DNA of 64,000 nt, from positions 70,020,145 to 70,084,144 of the forward strand of contig NC_087062.1 in the NCBI RefSeq assembly GCF_963678635.1, given 5' to 3'. Numbering within the stretch: the stretch's first letter is position 1; every line of letters starts with the position of its first letter. The translations under genes were made by a program, and so were the position numbers. Positions 53,220 through 64,000 of the stretch are shown here, in pieces. Under the pieces are notes generated by a model. It worked only from the letters and a program-made list of their open reading frames with translations. It made no database searches and was not told where the DNA came from. This stretch comes from Symsagittifera roscoffensis (Eukaryota > Xenacoelomorpha > Acoela > Convolutidae).

Positions 53220-53570
53220 TCCGCTGAGTGTTTAGCTTTTTTTTGTTCCTCCCTTTGCTTTCTGTTCTTTTTTTTCGCTTCTACAAAATTTTACATCAGC
53301 ATAAGCTTTCATGGTATGGTGCAACGATGGGTTTTACGACGCTAAGTATGACAAAAAAAAACGGCACTTTTCCGGCCTCTAAATTTGAGTTTCAGTTTTG
53401 AAAAACAATTTTTACGGGGTCATAATGTATTGAAGTTTCGCAAATTAACCATTGTGAACATATTTTTTCTTCATACCTATAAATTTTTTGGCTATTTTCC
53501 ACTCCCGTCGCTTTATTTTATTTTCAACTTTGTAGTTGTTTTTTTTTGTGATTGAATGCATGATCTTACA
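53220..53570. other. No gene; degraded family A remnant
   Basis: AT-rich sequence with a recognisable but eroded family A half (ATCAGCATAAGCTTTCATGG, GGGTTTTACGACGCTAAGTA). I see nothing else here or in 52600-53220. Confidence 0.4.
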
Positions 53571-53573
53571 ATG

Positions 53574-53786
53574 GGCTCTTTTCCAGTTCCCCCCCTTTCA
53601 AAATCAATTTTGAAAAGGTTTTATAACATTGTCATATTGCAATGAAATTTGGCGTGGTGAACAAATCGACAATTGTGAACAAATTTGTTCTTCATACTCT
53701 ACAGCGTAACATCACGCATTTAGCCGAACAACACGTGAAACAAACATAAAACTCGGTATTTTGAAAGGGGGAACTGGAAAAGAGCC
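53574..53786. mobile_element. MITE, family B copy
   Basis: Starts GGCTCTTTTCCAGTTCCCCC and ends GGGGGAACTGGAAAAGAGCC, perfect inverted ends of about 20 bp. The body is shared with 51954-52176. Confidence 0.8.
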
Positions 53787-54484
53787 TTACAATGTAATTA
53801 GAAGGTAAGGTCATGCATTGAGCCCAAAAAATAAGTCTTACAACTATTAAAATTGAAGTTTTGAAATGTGGGGGATGGGGGAAGTGGAAAACAGCCAAAA
53901 AACTTATAACCGTCCCAGTTTGTTTGTCAATTTTTAATTGACTTAATAGCAATTTTTGTGTATATATTCAAAAGCTGCCCGGGTCGATCAAAAATGCTTT
54001 TCATACAGTTTTCTTACATGGAAAAAACGCTTGTCCTACAATTTTGTACAATTCCATTCGTACAAAAAAATGTAAGAAAACTCAACAACTCTACAGTGAG
54101 CATTTTTCATAAATGAAAATTTTATGACAAGCGTTTTTCCTTAAATCAAACAACTATTGTTTTTTGAGTTTTGTTAAATATTTTGTGTTTTGTCCGAAAA
54201 AACATTAACCAGGGATTTTTTAACACAAGAAAACCCCTAGGTTGAAAAGAAGAAATTTCACAGATACTCGGTATTCGAGTTATAACTTTGAGGTATTATT
54301 TCACAGATCACTCAGAACTACGAACACAAGCCTTAAAACATAGTATGAAGAAAACATAAAAAATTTTAAGTTTAGATTCGCACAAAATCTTTCAGGCAAT
54401 TGTATTTCTTTGGTATCAGAAATTCAGCTCGAATTACGTTATAGACAAAAAAATAAATTTTTAAATTTTTCCAAAAAAAATTTT

Positions 54485-54682
54485 GGCTCTTTTTCCTTCC
54501 CTCCCCCACCTCACACGAGCTTCAATATATTAGTGTAACGAGTGGTTTTACGATGTTGAGTATGAAGAGCAAACATGTTTTTTGTGACCTTATTAGTCTG
54601 TATGTAAATTGTCATAACAATCGGACAATGTGGTCAACAAATTTACATGTAAAAATTTGCAGGTGGGGGGAGAAAAGGAGCC
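54485..54682. mobile_element. MITE, family A copy
   Basis: GGCTCTTTTTCCTTCCCTCC ... GGTGGGGGGAGAAAAGGAGCC-type ends. Duplicated as 57680-57892 by the tandem duplication. Confidence 0.75.
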
Positions 54683-54820
54683 AAAAATTTTCAAAAAAAA
54701 GTGATACGGCAACTGAAAATTGAGGATGAAAAAACTCTTTAAAATTTGGTTTTCTCACTTCGAAAATTATTTATGCAGCACTGTAACAATTGCCTATATT
54801 GCAGTTTTTAGATATATATA

Positions 54821-55371
54821 CTGGAGAAAAAAGTAACGCAACTAAAGATGAGAGAAAAAAAACAACTAAAACAAACTGAAACAACTAAAGCAAAATGAGA
54901 GAAAGTTTTGTGAAGAGACAAAACAAATTGATAACTACTATGTTAGATTTTGCTCCAAGATAGTTATATGACTAGTTGCTTTCTGAGAAAACTGCAAAAA
55001 AAATTAGGAAACGTAAAAAAAAACTAAAATGAGCTCATTTTTCAAGTCTTTTATAGAAAAAATTACAGCAGTTTTTGCAAACGTTTCTGAGCCGTGCGAG
55101 AAAACAAGATGTAAAGTTGCATCTCGCAAATTATGAAATGAAATATTTCAGAACTTACTGTTTTTTTCCGGATCAAAATAGATGAATTTTGATCATTTGA
55201 TGTAGGGGGCCCACTGTCTGTCAGGTTCCATTTTTTTTGTAATTCAGTTAATGATTCAGACAAAAATGTGTTTCTAACACAAGGAATGAAGCAATTTTCT
55301 GATCACATAGTATTATTGCTAATTTTTTTCAGTTTTGAACTTTGTATGGTTGCGTTACTTTCTTGCTCCAG
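54821..55371. mobile_element. MITE with TATAYTGGAG ends, family E
   Basis: Left end CTGGAGAAAAAAGTAACGCAAC and right end GTTGCGTTACTTTCTTGCTCCAG, inverted with one or two differences. Flanking TATA on both sides suggests a TA target. The left part alone is present at 58027-58150. The short frame 55063-55263 (minus) is not convincing. Confidence 0.65.
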
Positions 55372-55441
55372 CATATAAATTGTATGATATAAAGTTTTTT
55401 TCCATACACTGTGTGTACGAAATTGTACGGTAAGCATTTTT

Positions 55442-55815
55442 GGCTCTTTTGCAGTTCCCCCCACCCTTTAATTTTTTCTGAAATTCATTATATGAATGTC
55501 TATTTAAAATGATTTTTCATGTTAGAAACTGCAATAAAACGTGTCAGCGAGAATAGGTGAACAAATTTCTACAACATTTCTAACATGCAAGTTGCCGTGT
55601 GAACAATTTTTGAACATCTTTGTTTTGTAATTTAACAAGATTTTTTTAACAAAATTTATTTGTCCCCATGCCTAGTTTTCTGACAATAAGACAATGCGTG
55701 AGCTTGTCACATTTTTTGAACCTGGTACGTAAAATTTACGGTAAATTTGTGAACCTGTAAGCTTGAAAACTACTTGTTAACATTGCCAAATATAGGAAAA
55801 AAAAAGAAAAGAGCC
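55442..55815. mobile_element. MITE, family B-like long copy
   Basis: Starts GGCTCTTTTGCAGTTCCCCC and ends AAAAAGAAAAGAGCC. The body shares ACAAATTTCTACAACATTTC and GTGAACAATTTT with 31923-32140. Its right half recurs at 58258-58415 in the second duplication unit. Confidence 0.55.
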
Positions 55816-57679
55816 AATTTTTGTCTCTTGAATGTTATTTGAAACAAACTTTGCGGTAATATAGCCTGCTAAAAACTATCAATGTGAGCAAATGAACAGA
55901 TTTGGGATCTTTCTCTACTCTCCCCCACTTTTGAGTTTTCAGTTTTGAATTTTTTTCATCATCATAATGGAATAAAGCTTAGAATCTGACAAAAACTAAC
56001 TAATTCAAACAGTTTTATTTACCATACTTTACATCGTAACATCACGCATTTAGCCATTATAACAACTATGAAACTGGAAAATTCAAAATTTGGAAAATTC
56101 AAAATTGAGAGAGCTAAGTGTCCAGCATGCTGCAACTAAGAAAAATTGATGGAGCATGTTCACTTGTTGGCATTGAACTGTTTTGAAATGACTGATTACA
56201 ACAAAAATTGTCAAATTAGAATAAAGTAGCTAAGTTTTTGGTGAAAATAAAAAAAGGACTGCGAAAGAGTTTAATTAGGACGCTTTTTTACGTATCGAAA
56301 AGTTTCATAATTGTTCATCTCAAGCGGGCTCTCTGAAATATGAAAACTTTTTCAAAAATTGAGGAAGTTTTGAAAAAAAAACTTGTATCATTATTTCTGA
56401 AATAAACCTCTTTTCAAGGTTTTAATTTTTCCCGAAGTTACATTTGAGAAATTATAATGTTTTTGTACATCATTTGACTTTTTTTCGTTTTTACCGGCCT
56501 TTAAAAATTAATTTTTAAAAATTTTTATAAGTTTGCAAATCAATGAAACTTGGCATGATAAAATATTTTCTACAGTGAGGCAGTTTTTTTTGAATAATAT
56601 ACGAAGCTAACTCACTCCCACATATTGAGTGTAGGTTGGAAAGTGAAAAAGAGTCAGAATTTACTTTGAACTACTATGAACTACGGTTGATTAAATAGTC
56701 TGAAAAAGAAGTCTTTCGCCGAACTGTATATAGGAAAAGTTCAATTGCACATCTCACTTGCTTTTTTTTTCAACCCAACCTCGCTTTAGCAAAAAATTTA
56801 GGATGTATCAAGAGTGCTTTGCTTGCATATCAGGGCAAAACCCTGAATATTCCGATTGCCCCTTAATTAATATCGAATAGTTTTTGGTAGAAGAAAACCT
56901 TGAAAAACTATCAATTTTGACGAAATCAAAAATCAAGTGTGAAAAATGGAATCGTGCAAAATAAGTAATATCCATTAAGGAGCTTCAATTCAATTTCGAA
57001 AGATTTTGCTGTGTTAGAGAATTTGCTAAGCATGCTTAACTCGCGTTCCAATTTCAGCAATATGATAATATGAATATAACCTTCAAAGCGCGAGTAAGTT
57101 AGTCCACAACATGGCCAAGTTGGCTATTTTCATGGTCTCAGAATTGGCAAAAAAGATCGGAGGTAACATAATTGAAACATTTGCTTATATTTGCTTTCAG
57201 ATAGTCAAGATACTCAATGAAGATCAAAGATTTTCGTTAAAAACTATTATTTCGATCGCCGAAAACTGACTGAATAAAAAAACAAAACCCAATTATAAAC
57301 ATTTTTTTTTCGGCAAACCATTTAACTTCTAACGTGAACAAGTTTTTATAAGCCTGCACAATCACTTTATTATCAAAATTGGATCAAAAATGCAATTTTT
57401 CAAATCGGTTTTTCTCGACACTGAGAAAGCTTCAAAATTTTTTAATATCAATCGAATCGCGACTGAAAGGCTTTCATTATGATACATCACTCAACCCAAT
57501 CCGATGATTATTTGTGGTTACCTAATTTTGAATAGAAACGAAAAAGAAAAAACTAAAAGGCATCCGAATACAAAGTTTCACTACAGGTTCCGGTCTTTTA
57601 TTTCTTTGGTATCAGAAATTCTGCTCGAATTACAATATAGACAAAAATTTTTTTTTAATTTTTCCAAAAAAAAAAATTT

Positions 57680-57892
57680 GGCTTTTTTTCCTCCCCCCCC
57701 CCACCTCACACGAGCTTCAATAGATTAGTGTAACGAGTGGTTTTACGATGTTGAGTATGAAGACCAAATATGTTTTTTGTGGCCTTATTAGTCTGTATGT
57801 AAATTGTCATAACAATCGGACAATGTGGATGTGGTCAACAAATTTACATGTAAAAATTTGCAGGTGGGGGGGGGGGGAAGGAGGAAAGAGCC
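57680..57892. mobile_element. MITE, family A copy
   Basis: Duplicate of 54485-54682, with longer C and G runs and a GATGTG insertion. Confidence 0.75.
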
Positions 57893-60436
57893 AAAATTTT
57901 TCAAAAAAAAAAGCGATACGGCAACTGAAAATTGAGGATAAAAAAACTCTTTAAAATTTGGTTTTCTCACTTCCGAAAATTATTTATGCAGCACTGTAAC
58001 AATTGCCTATATTGCAGTTTTTAGATATATACTGGAGAAAAAAGTAACGCAGCTAAAGATGAGAGAAAAAACAACTAAAACAAACTGAAACAACTAAAGC
58101 AAAATGAGAGAAAGTTTTGTGAAGAGACAAAATAAATTGATCACTATTTCTTTGTGCATCTTGATTTTTATCTTATTTTTTACTGGGGGCTATAATGAAC
58201 GGGGATTTGGGCTGTAAGGGGAAAATCCCGAAAAATAATTGCCTAATAAGTGCCTTATTTGTCCCCAAGCCTGTTTTTCTGACAATACGACAATGCGTGA
58301 GCTGGTCACATTTTTTGAACCTGGTACGTAAAATTTACGGTAAATTTGTGAACCTGTAAGCTTGAAAACTACTTGTTAACATTGCCAAATATAGGAAAAA
58401 AAAAGAAAAGAGCCAATTTTTGTCTCTTGAATGTTATTTGAAACAAACTTTGCGGTAATATAGCCTGCTAAAAACTATCAATGTGAGCAAATGAAAAGAA
58501 CTTTCTCTACTCTCCCTCACTTTTGAGTTTTCAGTTTTGAATTTTTTTCATCATCACTTTATGGAATGAAGCTTAGAATCTGACAAAAACTAACTAATTC
58601 AAACTGTTTTATTTACCATACTTTACATAGTAACATCACGCATTTAGCCATTATAACAACTATGAAACTGGAAAACTCAAAGATTGGGAGAATGAGAGAG
58701 CCAATTGACCAGCATGTTGCAAATAAGAAAAATTGATGATTCAATGTCACTTGTTGGCATTGAACTGTTTTGAAATGACTAATTAAAACAAAAATTGTCA
58801 AATTAGAATTAAGGAGCTAAATTTTTGATGAAAATAAAAAAGGGATTGCGAAAGAGTTTAATTAGGAGGCTTTTTTAAAATTCACGCATCGAAAAGTTTC
58901 ATAATTGTTCATCTCAAGCGGGCTCTCTGAAATATGAAAACTTTTTCAAAAATTGAGGAAGTTTTGAAAAAAAAACTTGTATCATAATTTCTGAAATAAA
59001 CCTCTTTTCAAGGTTTTAATTTTTCCCGAAGTTACATTTGAGAAATTATAATGTTTTTGTACATCATTTGACTTTTTTTTCTTCGTTTTTCCCGGCCTTT
59101 AAAAATTAATTTTTAAAATTTTTTATAAGTTGTCAAATCAATGAAACTTGGCATGATAAAATATTTTCTACAGTGAGGCAATTTTTTTTTGAATAAAATA
59201 CGAAGCTAACTCACTCCCACATATTGAGTGTAGGTTAAAAAAGAAAAAGAGTCAGAATTTACTTTGAACAACTATAAACTACGATTGATTATATAGTCTG
59301 AAAAAGATGTCTTTCGCCGAACTGTATATAGGAAAAGTTCAATTGCACATCTCACTTGCTTTTTTATTTTTCAACCCAACCTCGCATTAGCAACAAATCC
59401 AGGATGTAACAAGAGTGCTTTGCTTGCATATCAGGGCAAAACCCTGAATATTCCGATTGCTCTTAATTAATCTCGAATAGTTTTTGGTAGAACAAAACCT
59501 TGAAAAACTATCAATTTTTGACGAAATCAAAAATCAAGTGTGAAAAATTGAATCGTGCAAAATAAGTAATATCCATTAACGAGCTGCAATTCAATTTCGA
59601 AAGATTTCGCTGTGTTGCAGAATTTGCTAAGCATATTTAACTCGCGTTCCAACTTCAGCAATATGAACAAAACCTTCAAAGCTCGAGTAAGTTAGTCCAC
59701 AACATGGCAAAGTTGGCCATTTTCATGCTCTCAGAAATTGGCAAAAAAGATCGGTGGTAAAATATTTGTTTACATTTTCTTTCAGATAGTCAATATACTC
59801 AATGGAGTATAAATGTTTTCGTTAAAAACCATTATTTCGATCGCCGAAAACTGACTGAATAAAAAAACACAACCCAAATATAAACATTTATTTTGCGGCA
59901 AACGATTTAACGGCTAACGTGAACAAATTTTTTTTATAAGCCTGCACAATCACTCGATTATCAAAATTAGATCAAAAATGAAATTTTCAAACCATTTTTT
60001 CTCGACACTGAGAAAGCTTCAAAATTTTTTAATATCAATCGAATCACGACTGAAAGGGTTTCATTATGATACATCACTCAACCCAATCCGATGATTATTT
60101 GTGGTACCTAATTTTGAATGGAAACCAAAAAGAAAAAATTAAAAGGCATCCGAATACAAAATTTCACTACAGGTTCCCGTCTTTTCGGGTTGCAGCTACA
60201 GTGAAAATGAGCCCCAAGACTTTCTGTAAGTTTTTCCTGTAGAGTGGGGGTGTCCTCCTCAATTTCCGTGTTAGTTTCCTGGTTGACTGCAGCTACTATC
60301 CCCTCCGTTATCGTCTCGTGGCCTGCCTCCAATTGGGTTTGTTGTTGTAGTTCCCTCGCGTGAGTTGATGTCATTGTGGGTGGTTCTAACTTTGGCTGAG
60401 TTTTTTCTTGTCCGGCCGTTGTTGGATCCACGCGGT

Positions 60437-60901
60437 TCACTCAATACTTGATATTTTATGTACCATAATTGATAGTTTTGTTTGTAAATGTATTTCTTGA
60501 TTTGCTGATTCGATTTGTGTGGTTGATGTCGGTTTGTTGAAATCTGTTTGGGAGGCGTAATCTTTGTCGTTGTTGTGTTTTGCTGCTTTTTTCGTTTCTT
60601 GCACAGTTTCCGTTTGGCAAGTGGTGTTGTCGCTGAAAACAATTTTTAGAGTGATGATGTTTATTTCTTCTCTGATGCTTTTTTGATTTTTTCTCTGGCG
60701 TTCTGATTGTGCCGGCGTAATTTTTCTTTGATTGTGTGCTTCAGTTGTACTAGTCCTTCGTCTCCTGTGCCAGCGAGGATCTGATAGGTTTCCTCCCGGT
60801 CTGCTCGCCGTGCCATTTTTCAGTACGTTGACTTGCCCTGCTCCGGTCGGTGTTGCTTTCGCTCTCTGCAATGAAGCCTCCTTGAAATCCTTTATAGTCA
60901 T
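60437..60901 (-). CDS. Frame after RNase H, basic, unknown (element 3)
   Basis: A frame of 154 codons starting MTIKDFKEASLQ. Its ATG is embedded in ATGA, the stop of the preceding RT/RNase H frame (60898). Arg/Lys/Thr/Gln-rich, no recognised domain. Open sequence continues in other frames to about 60110 (RGSNNGRTRKNSAKVRTTHN; TPTLQEKLTESLGAHF), so it is probably frameshifted. Function unknown. Confidence 0.4.
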   Translation of the reverse strand: MTIKDFKEASLQRAKATPTGAGQVNVLKNGTASRPGGNLSDPRWHRRRRTSTTEAHNQRKITPAQSERQRKNQKSIREEINIITLKIVFSDNTTCQTETVQETKKAAKHNNDKDYASQTDFNKPTSTTQIESANQEIHLQTKLSIMVHKISSIE

Positions 60902-62830
60902 TTCTGCGTCGCGTTTTTGTTTTGTTTGTTATTATTTGGGTTAGGTTGACAGTTAGGTTGAGTCTGTTTTTTTATATTGAGTGAGTTTGTTTCCGACTGG
61001 ATGTTGGATGAATTTTTGATCGACTGATTGGAATTTTGTTGATGTGATTGACCACTTGCGAGTTGTTTCGAATGTTTGAAATGCACCTGAAATTTAGTTT
61101 GGCTTGTTTTTCGCGCGCTTTTGTTTTCCGCCCGGTTTTTGATCAGTCGATTCGGTGCTCGCTTCTCATTGGCTAGTTGGTTTAGAATTAGGTTATCAAT
61201 CACCTCAAGATTAACTATGAATGTGTTCATTGACGCCAGAACAATTTCCTCATGGTGCTTCTTGGGTGGTTTTGCTAATCTAACTAGGCTTCGTGACATT
61301 TTGTTTCCCGCCAAATGTTTTATGTCAAAATTAAAAGAGATTAACCGGTATATCCATCTTTTTAGTCTAATTTGGCTAGTTTTGGATAATTCGTTTGCAT
61401 TCAATGCGCTGATTAAAGACTGGTGGGCCGTGATGTTGCTACAGTTTTTCCGGTACAAACAGTATTTGCCCATACTACACCTAAGCATTAAAATTGTGTT
61501 TACTGAATATTTTTTTTACTTCCAGAGAATTTCAAAATTTTGAATCGTACACAATTGCTATTCAACCTTGTGTGGTGTGATGTTCTAGGGCTGCGCTGAA
61601 ACCAAAAGTTGATGCGTCGCGAACCACGCGGGTCTCGAGTTTTTGTCAAATTGTTATTTTGTGTTGTTTCTGAAACTCATTTTTTGATCTTCTTAAATGT
61701 TATGTCATGCTCCGATTTCCAATCTTGTGTTTAATTTTCTCTATGTTTTTAGAAGTGTTGCGACGGTTTATGCCTGATCTAGACTGTACCTTGTGAGATG
61801 GTGTATTGAGCCCCTATAACTTTTTTTTTGAATGTTTCAGGTGAAGTAACTTTTTCGGTGGCCTCTGTTTTTCTTATTATTGATGTTGTGCCCTCACTAT
61901 CTATACTACAGCCTAACCATTCTACCTGTTTGCACGCAAACTTACATTTGTCTATGGAGAGAGCTAGATGTTTCTCATCAAGTTTTTGTAATACTGTTTG
62001 TAAGATGTTTTTGTGTAACTCTAGTGATCCTTTGGTTACTATCGGTATATCGTCTGAATATGCGTAGGTACTTTTGCAATTTGTCAGCGTCAGATCGATT
62101 GCTTTTTGAATTTCCGCTGGCATGTCTGTTAGCTCTAGAAGCCTGTTCCCGTGACGTTACTTCGATGAGCCTAAAGTTGCGTTGTTCTCGAGTTCGTTGA
62201 TCCAGAGAGATTTGCAAGAAAGCATAACGCAAATCAATTAATCAATTATTGAGAACAGTGTCTGTTATTTAACCTCTGACTTTTTTGTTTGCGCAGTTTT
62301 AACTAACAGTAGTTCGTTGTTTGGCGTTAGATATTTACTTTTGAGAATGAAATATTTAATTTTCTTCGAATCTAACGCCAGTTTCACTGTTTGGTATTTT
62401 TTCACGGTGATTACGACCGGACGATGTGATTCTGGTCTATCAGTTTGTTCAATTCGTTTTCGACCCTTTCTTGAAGGTGAATTGGTATTCGGCGTCCCTT
62501 CTGTTGAATTGGATACGCGTCTTTGATAAACTGTGTTTTAACCAAGTGGTTTTTTGCTTTTCCGATTCTGATGCACAATTGCGTAACTTTTTTTTCTACC
62601 CACTGTTTTTTTTCCATGTTTGATTTATCCCCCTCGTTTATAGTGAGCATTTTGTATTGTTTTGGTTTCTCTTGTACAAGTCTTAATCCAATTTGAGATA
62701 GTAAATTTCGACTGATTTTATTCAATTTTTGGCCGTCAACTACAAAAAATGGAGCTGATTGGACGATCCATCCCCCGGATTTGAGTGCAATAATCAGCCG
62801 TTCTTTTGATATTAGGAATTTTTCATTGTA
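60898..62830 (-). pseudogene. Protease/RT/RNase H remnant, Ty3/Gypsy-like (element 3)
   Basis: Reading down the minus strand: the end of a retropepsin and RT start (NLLSQIGLRLVQ; GRRIPIHLQERVENELNKLI, 62411-62725 and just upstream), then VVITVKKYQTVKLALDSKKI (about 62300-62410), RYAFLQISLD (62200-62232), the RT active site as YSDD with SIDKCKFACKQVEWLG (61779-62123), and an RNase H tail with RLKRWIYRLISFNFDIKHLAG (60898-61488). The pieces lie in several frames, so the gene is broken. The RNase H frame then extends into an Asn/Gln/Lys-rich tail of about 100 residues rather than an integrase. Confidence 0.8.
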
Positions 62831-63403
62831 GCATGCTAATTTTCATGCGTCATATTCCAGAGCGATATATTTGAATATTGTTCAATTGTCGGTTTATTGC
62901 AGTCGACGTTCAGTACTCTTGTTCAGGAAAAACACTGGACTTTCAAAATTGGAGGTTGCGAAGATGGATTCTGATCTCGTCTTTAATTTAACTATGTGTC
63001 CGTTTAAATTGTCGTCAGTTATTTTGCGGGGTTTTGATTTTAAAAGATTCGGAGATTGCCATTACGGAGAAATTATCTCTTTGCAATTCTTCCCATCCGT
63101 TATTTGATGTGAAGTCGGCGATGTTTTGTCGCCATCTTAGGTATCTTTTTCTTTTGTTGTTTGTGTTTTGTGTTTCTCCTCCTCAGTCTCGATGCTGGTT
63201 GCAACCCATTAGTTTCTGCATTATGACAGTTGGTGTTGACGGTCCGAATGGATTTGATTTCATAGTTCTACTATATTTGAAACTTTTTCTCTCCGGATAG
63301 CTTATTCGTAGGCGTCCTTTGGTGAATGGGTTTCTGCCAAGAGTTCCTCTGCTATATTGTCATTATGCATATGTGAAGTGAACATGTCTCGGACCCCCTT
63401 GCC

Positions 63404-63990
63404 TTAGCGGTCCCCACAATCTACTCTTGATGCGAGCTCTACTAAATCTGCATGAAACTGCTCTAGCAATTCGTTTCCTCTTTGCTTTCGACAAACAAAA
63501 TGATATATTTCGAATGCGAAAACTCTTTTTGTGACGAAGACATCCTCCAGCACTCGCATGAGATTTTTGGCCGTTGTGATTTGTATGTCTAAATCGTTTT
63601 TTGCTGTACCTGTCTTTGGCTTTCTGTGCCTAGGCATAGAAATAAATAACTTTCTACATTTTGGTCCGCTTCGTTCCATGCCATTGAATTACACAATACG
63701 CGTTTTTTTATATCTGTTCTCCCATCCAACACGTTTTTCTTGGTTGTGTACGTCTTCGTTTTTTTTGTTCGTCTGGTTCTCCAGTTATTGCAACTTCCAA
63801 ATTAATTCTGGTGGGTCGACTATTTCAGGTTTGTCTCGTAATAGATTTCGAAATTCTATCCCGTCTTTCGCGACCACTGCCACTTCGACAATCGCGGCCC
63901 ACTTGGACCAGTCTAATGGCTGTTCTGCTGAGGCTCCTTCCCAAAACGGGTTGATGCTAAGAGGAATTTTTATGAATTTTGCTGTCTGAG
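63404..63990 (-). pseudogene. Gag remnant (element 3)
   Basis: Two pieces in different frames. About 63795-63990 reads PLSINPFWEGASAEQPLDWS and then KWAAIVEVAVVAKDGIEF, an arrangement common at the start of Gag in invertebrate Ty3/Gypsy elements. 63404-63679 contains FVCRKQRGNELLEQFHADLV, a typical later Gag block. Between them are stops. The stretch 62840-63400 should hold the rest of Gag and the zinc knuckle, but I could not identify it. Confidence 0.7.
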
Positions 63991-64000
63991 ACTTTTCATA

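Larger units (their letters stand above)
53978..55441. mobile_element. Family D inverted-repeat element, nested
   Basis: Left end CCCGGGTCGATCAAAAATGC, right end TTGTACGGTAAGCATTTTT, related to 6050-6965. Contains a family A MITE (54485-54682) and another MITE (54821-55371), and starts before the tandem duplication unit at 54404. Confidence 0.5.
54404..60185. repeat. Diverged tandem duplication, two units of about 3 kb
   Basis: Unit 1 at 54404-57598 and unit 2 at 57599-60185 both begin TATTTCTTTGGTATCAGAAA and end near CACTACAGGTTC. The units are collinear with about 5-8% differences. Unit 1 has about 720 bp (54941-55658) where unit 2 has an unrelated 117 bp (58141-58257). No gene is seen in either unit. 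Confidence 0.85.
60186..64000 (-). mobile_element. Third, decayed Ty3/Gypsy element, truncated by the window edge
   Basis: Minus-strand gag, protease, RT and RNase H remnants in the right order, in higher-GC sequence with different base composition from the giant element. No LTR seen; the left boundary near 60186 is where the tandem duplication ends. No integrase recognised. Confidence 0.75.

Noticed and set aside
54821-55371. Possible Tc1/mariner transposase remnant (frame 55063-55263)
   Set aside because: No DDE or helix-turn-helix motif; only the terminal repeats are convincing.
1-64000. CRISPR array, rRNA or prokaryotic operon
   Set aside because: No regularly spaced repeats, no rRNA-like stretch, and introns plus LTR elements show a eukaryotic nuclear genome.

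Overview
The window is nuclear DNA of a metazoan, probably an invertebrate. It is AT-rich, with long homopolymer runs, spliced kinase exons, dense MITE-like repeats and LTR retrotransposons that fill about two thirds of it. I cannot name the species. The only host gene I can support is an AGC-type protein kinase on the minus strand: one exon (10311-10733) ends in the glycine-rich loop, the next (1091-1634) carries most of the catalytic domain, and the intron between them is about 8.7 kb. That intron holds a degraded hAT transposon with intact termini and an 8-bp target duplication (7592-9703), several MITEs and hairpins. A 200-base run of N (10734-10933) truncates the upstream exon.

Most of the window is two copies of one giant env-bearing Ty3/Gypsy-like retroelement, arranged head to head with their 5' LTRs facing each other 1.7 kb apart. 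The plus-strand copy (32457-51304, 18.85 kb) has nearly identical 408/410-bp LTRs, a TTAT target duplication and almost entirely open reading frames. In order it carries a 77-aa leader protein, a 155-aa basic protein, a 537-aa protein, a 2203-aa Gag-Pol (capsid, zinc knuckle, protease, RT, RNase H, integrase with GPY/F motif), two small hydrophobic proteins, a 377-codon frame without any ATG, an 872-aa envelope-like glycoprotein, a 601-aa protein of unknown function, and a short 3' frame interrupted by TAG. Neighbouring frames overlap, three times through an ATGA stop/start. The minus-strand copy (12408-30729) is an older, broken relative. It preserves the same gene order, so comparing the two copies shows which small frames and non-coding motifs are constrained.

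The plus copy inserted into the end of a MITE; the halves of that MITE lie at 32446-32456 and 51305-51492. The region from 51.3 to 60.2 kb has no gene I can support. It contains two MITE families with similar GGCTCTTTT ends, other inverted-repeat elements, and a diverged tandem duplication of about 3 kb (54404-57598 and 57599-60185).

From about 60.2 kb to the right edge lies a third, decayed Ty3/Gypsy element on the minus strand, with gag, protease/RT and RNase H remnants and a further downstream frame joined by ATGA.

The most notable object is the giant retroelement: an envelope that may have been captured from another virus group, several conserved genes of unknown function, chained overlapping frames, and a leader segment of 89 nt identical between two otherwise diverged copies.
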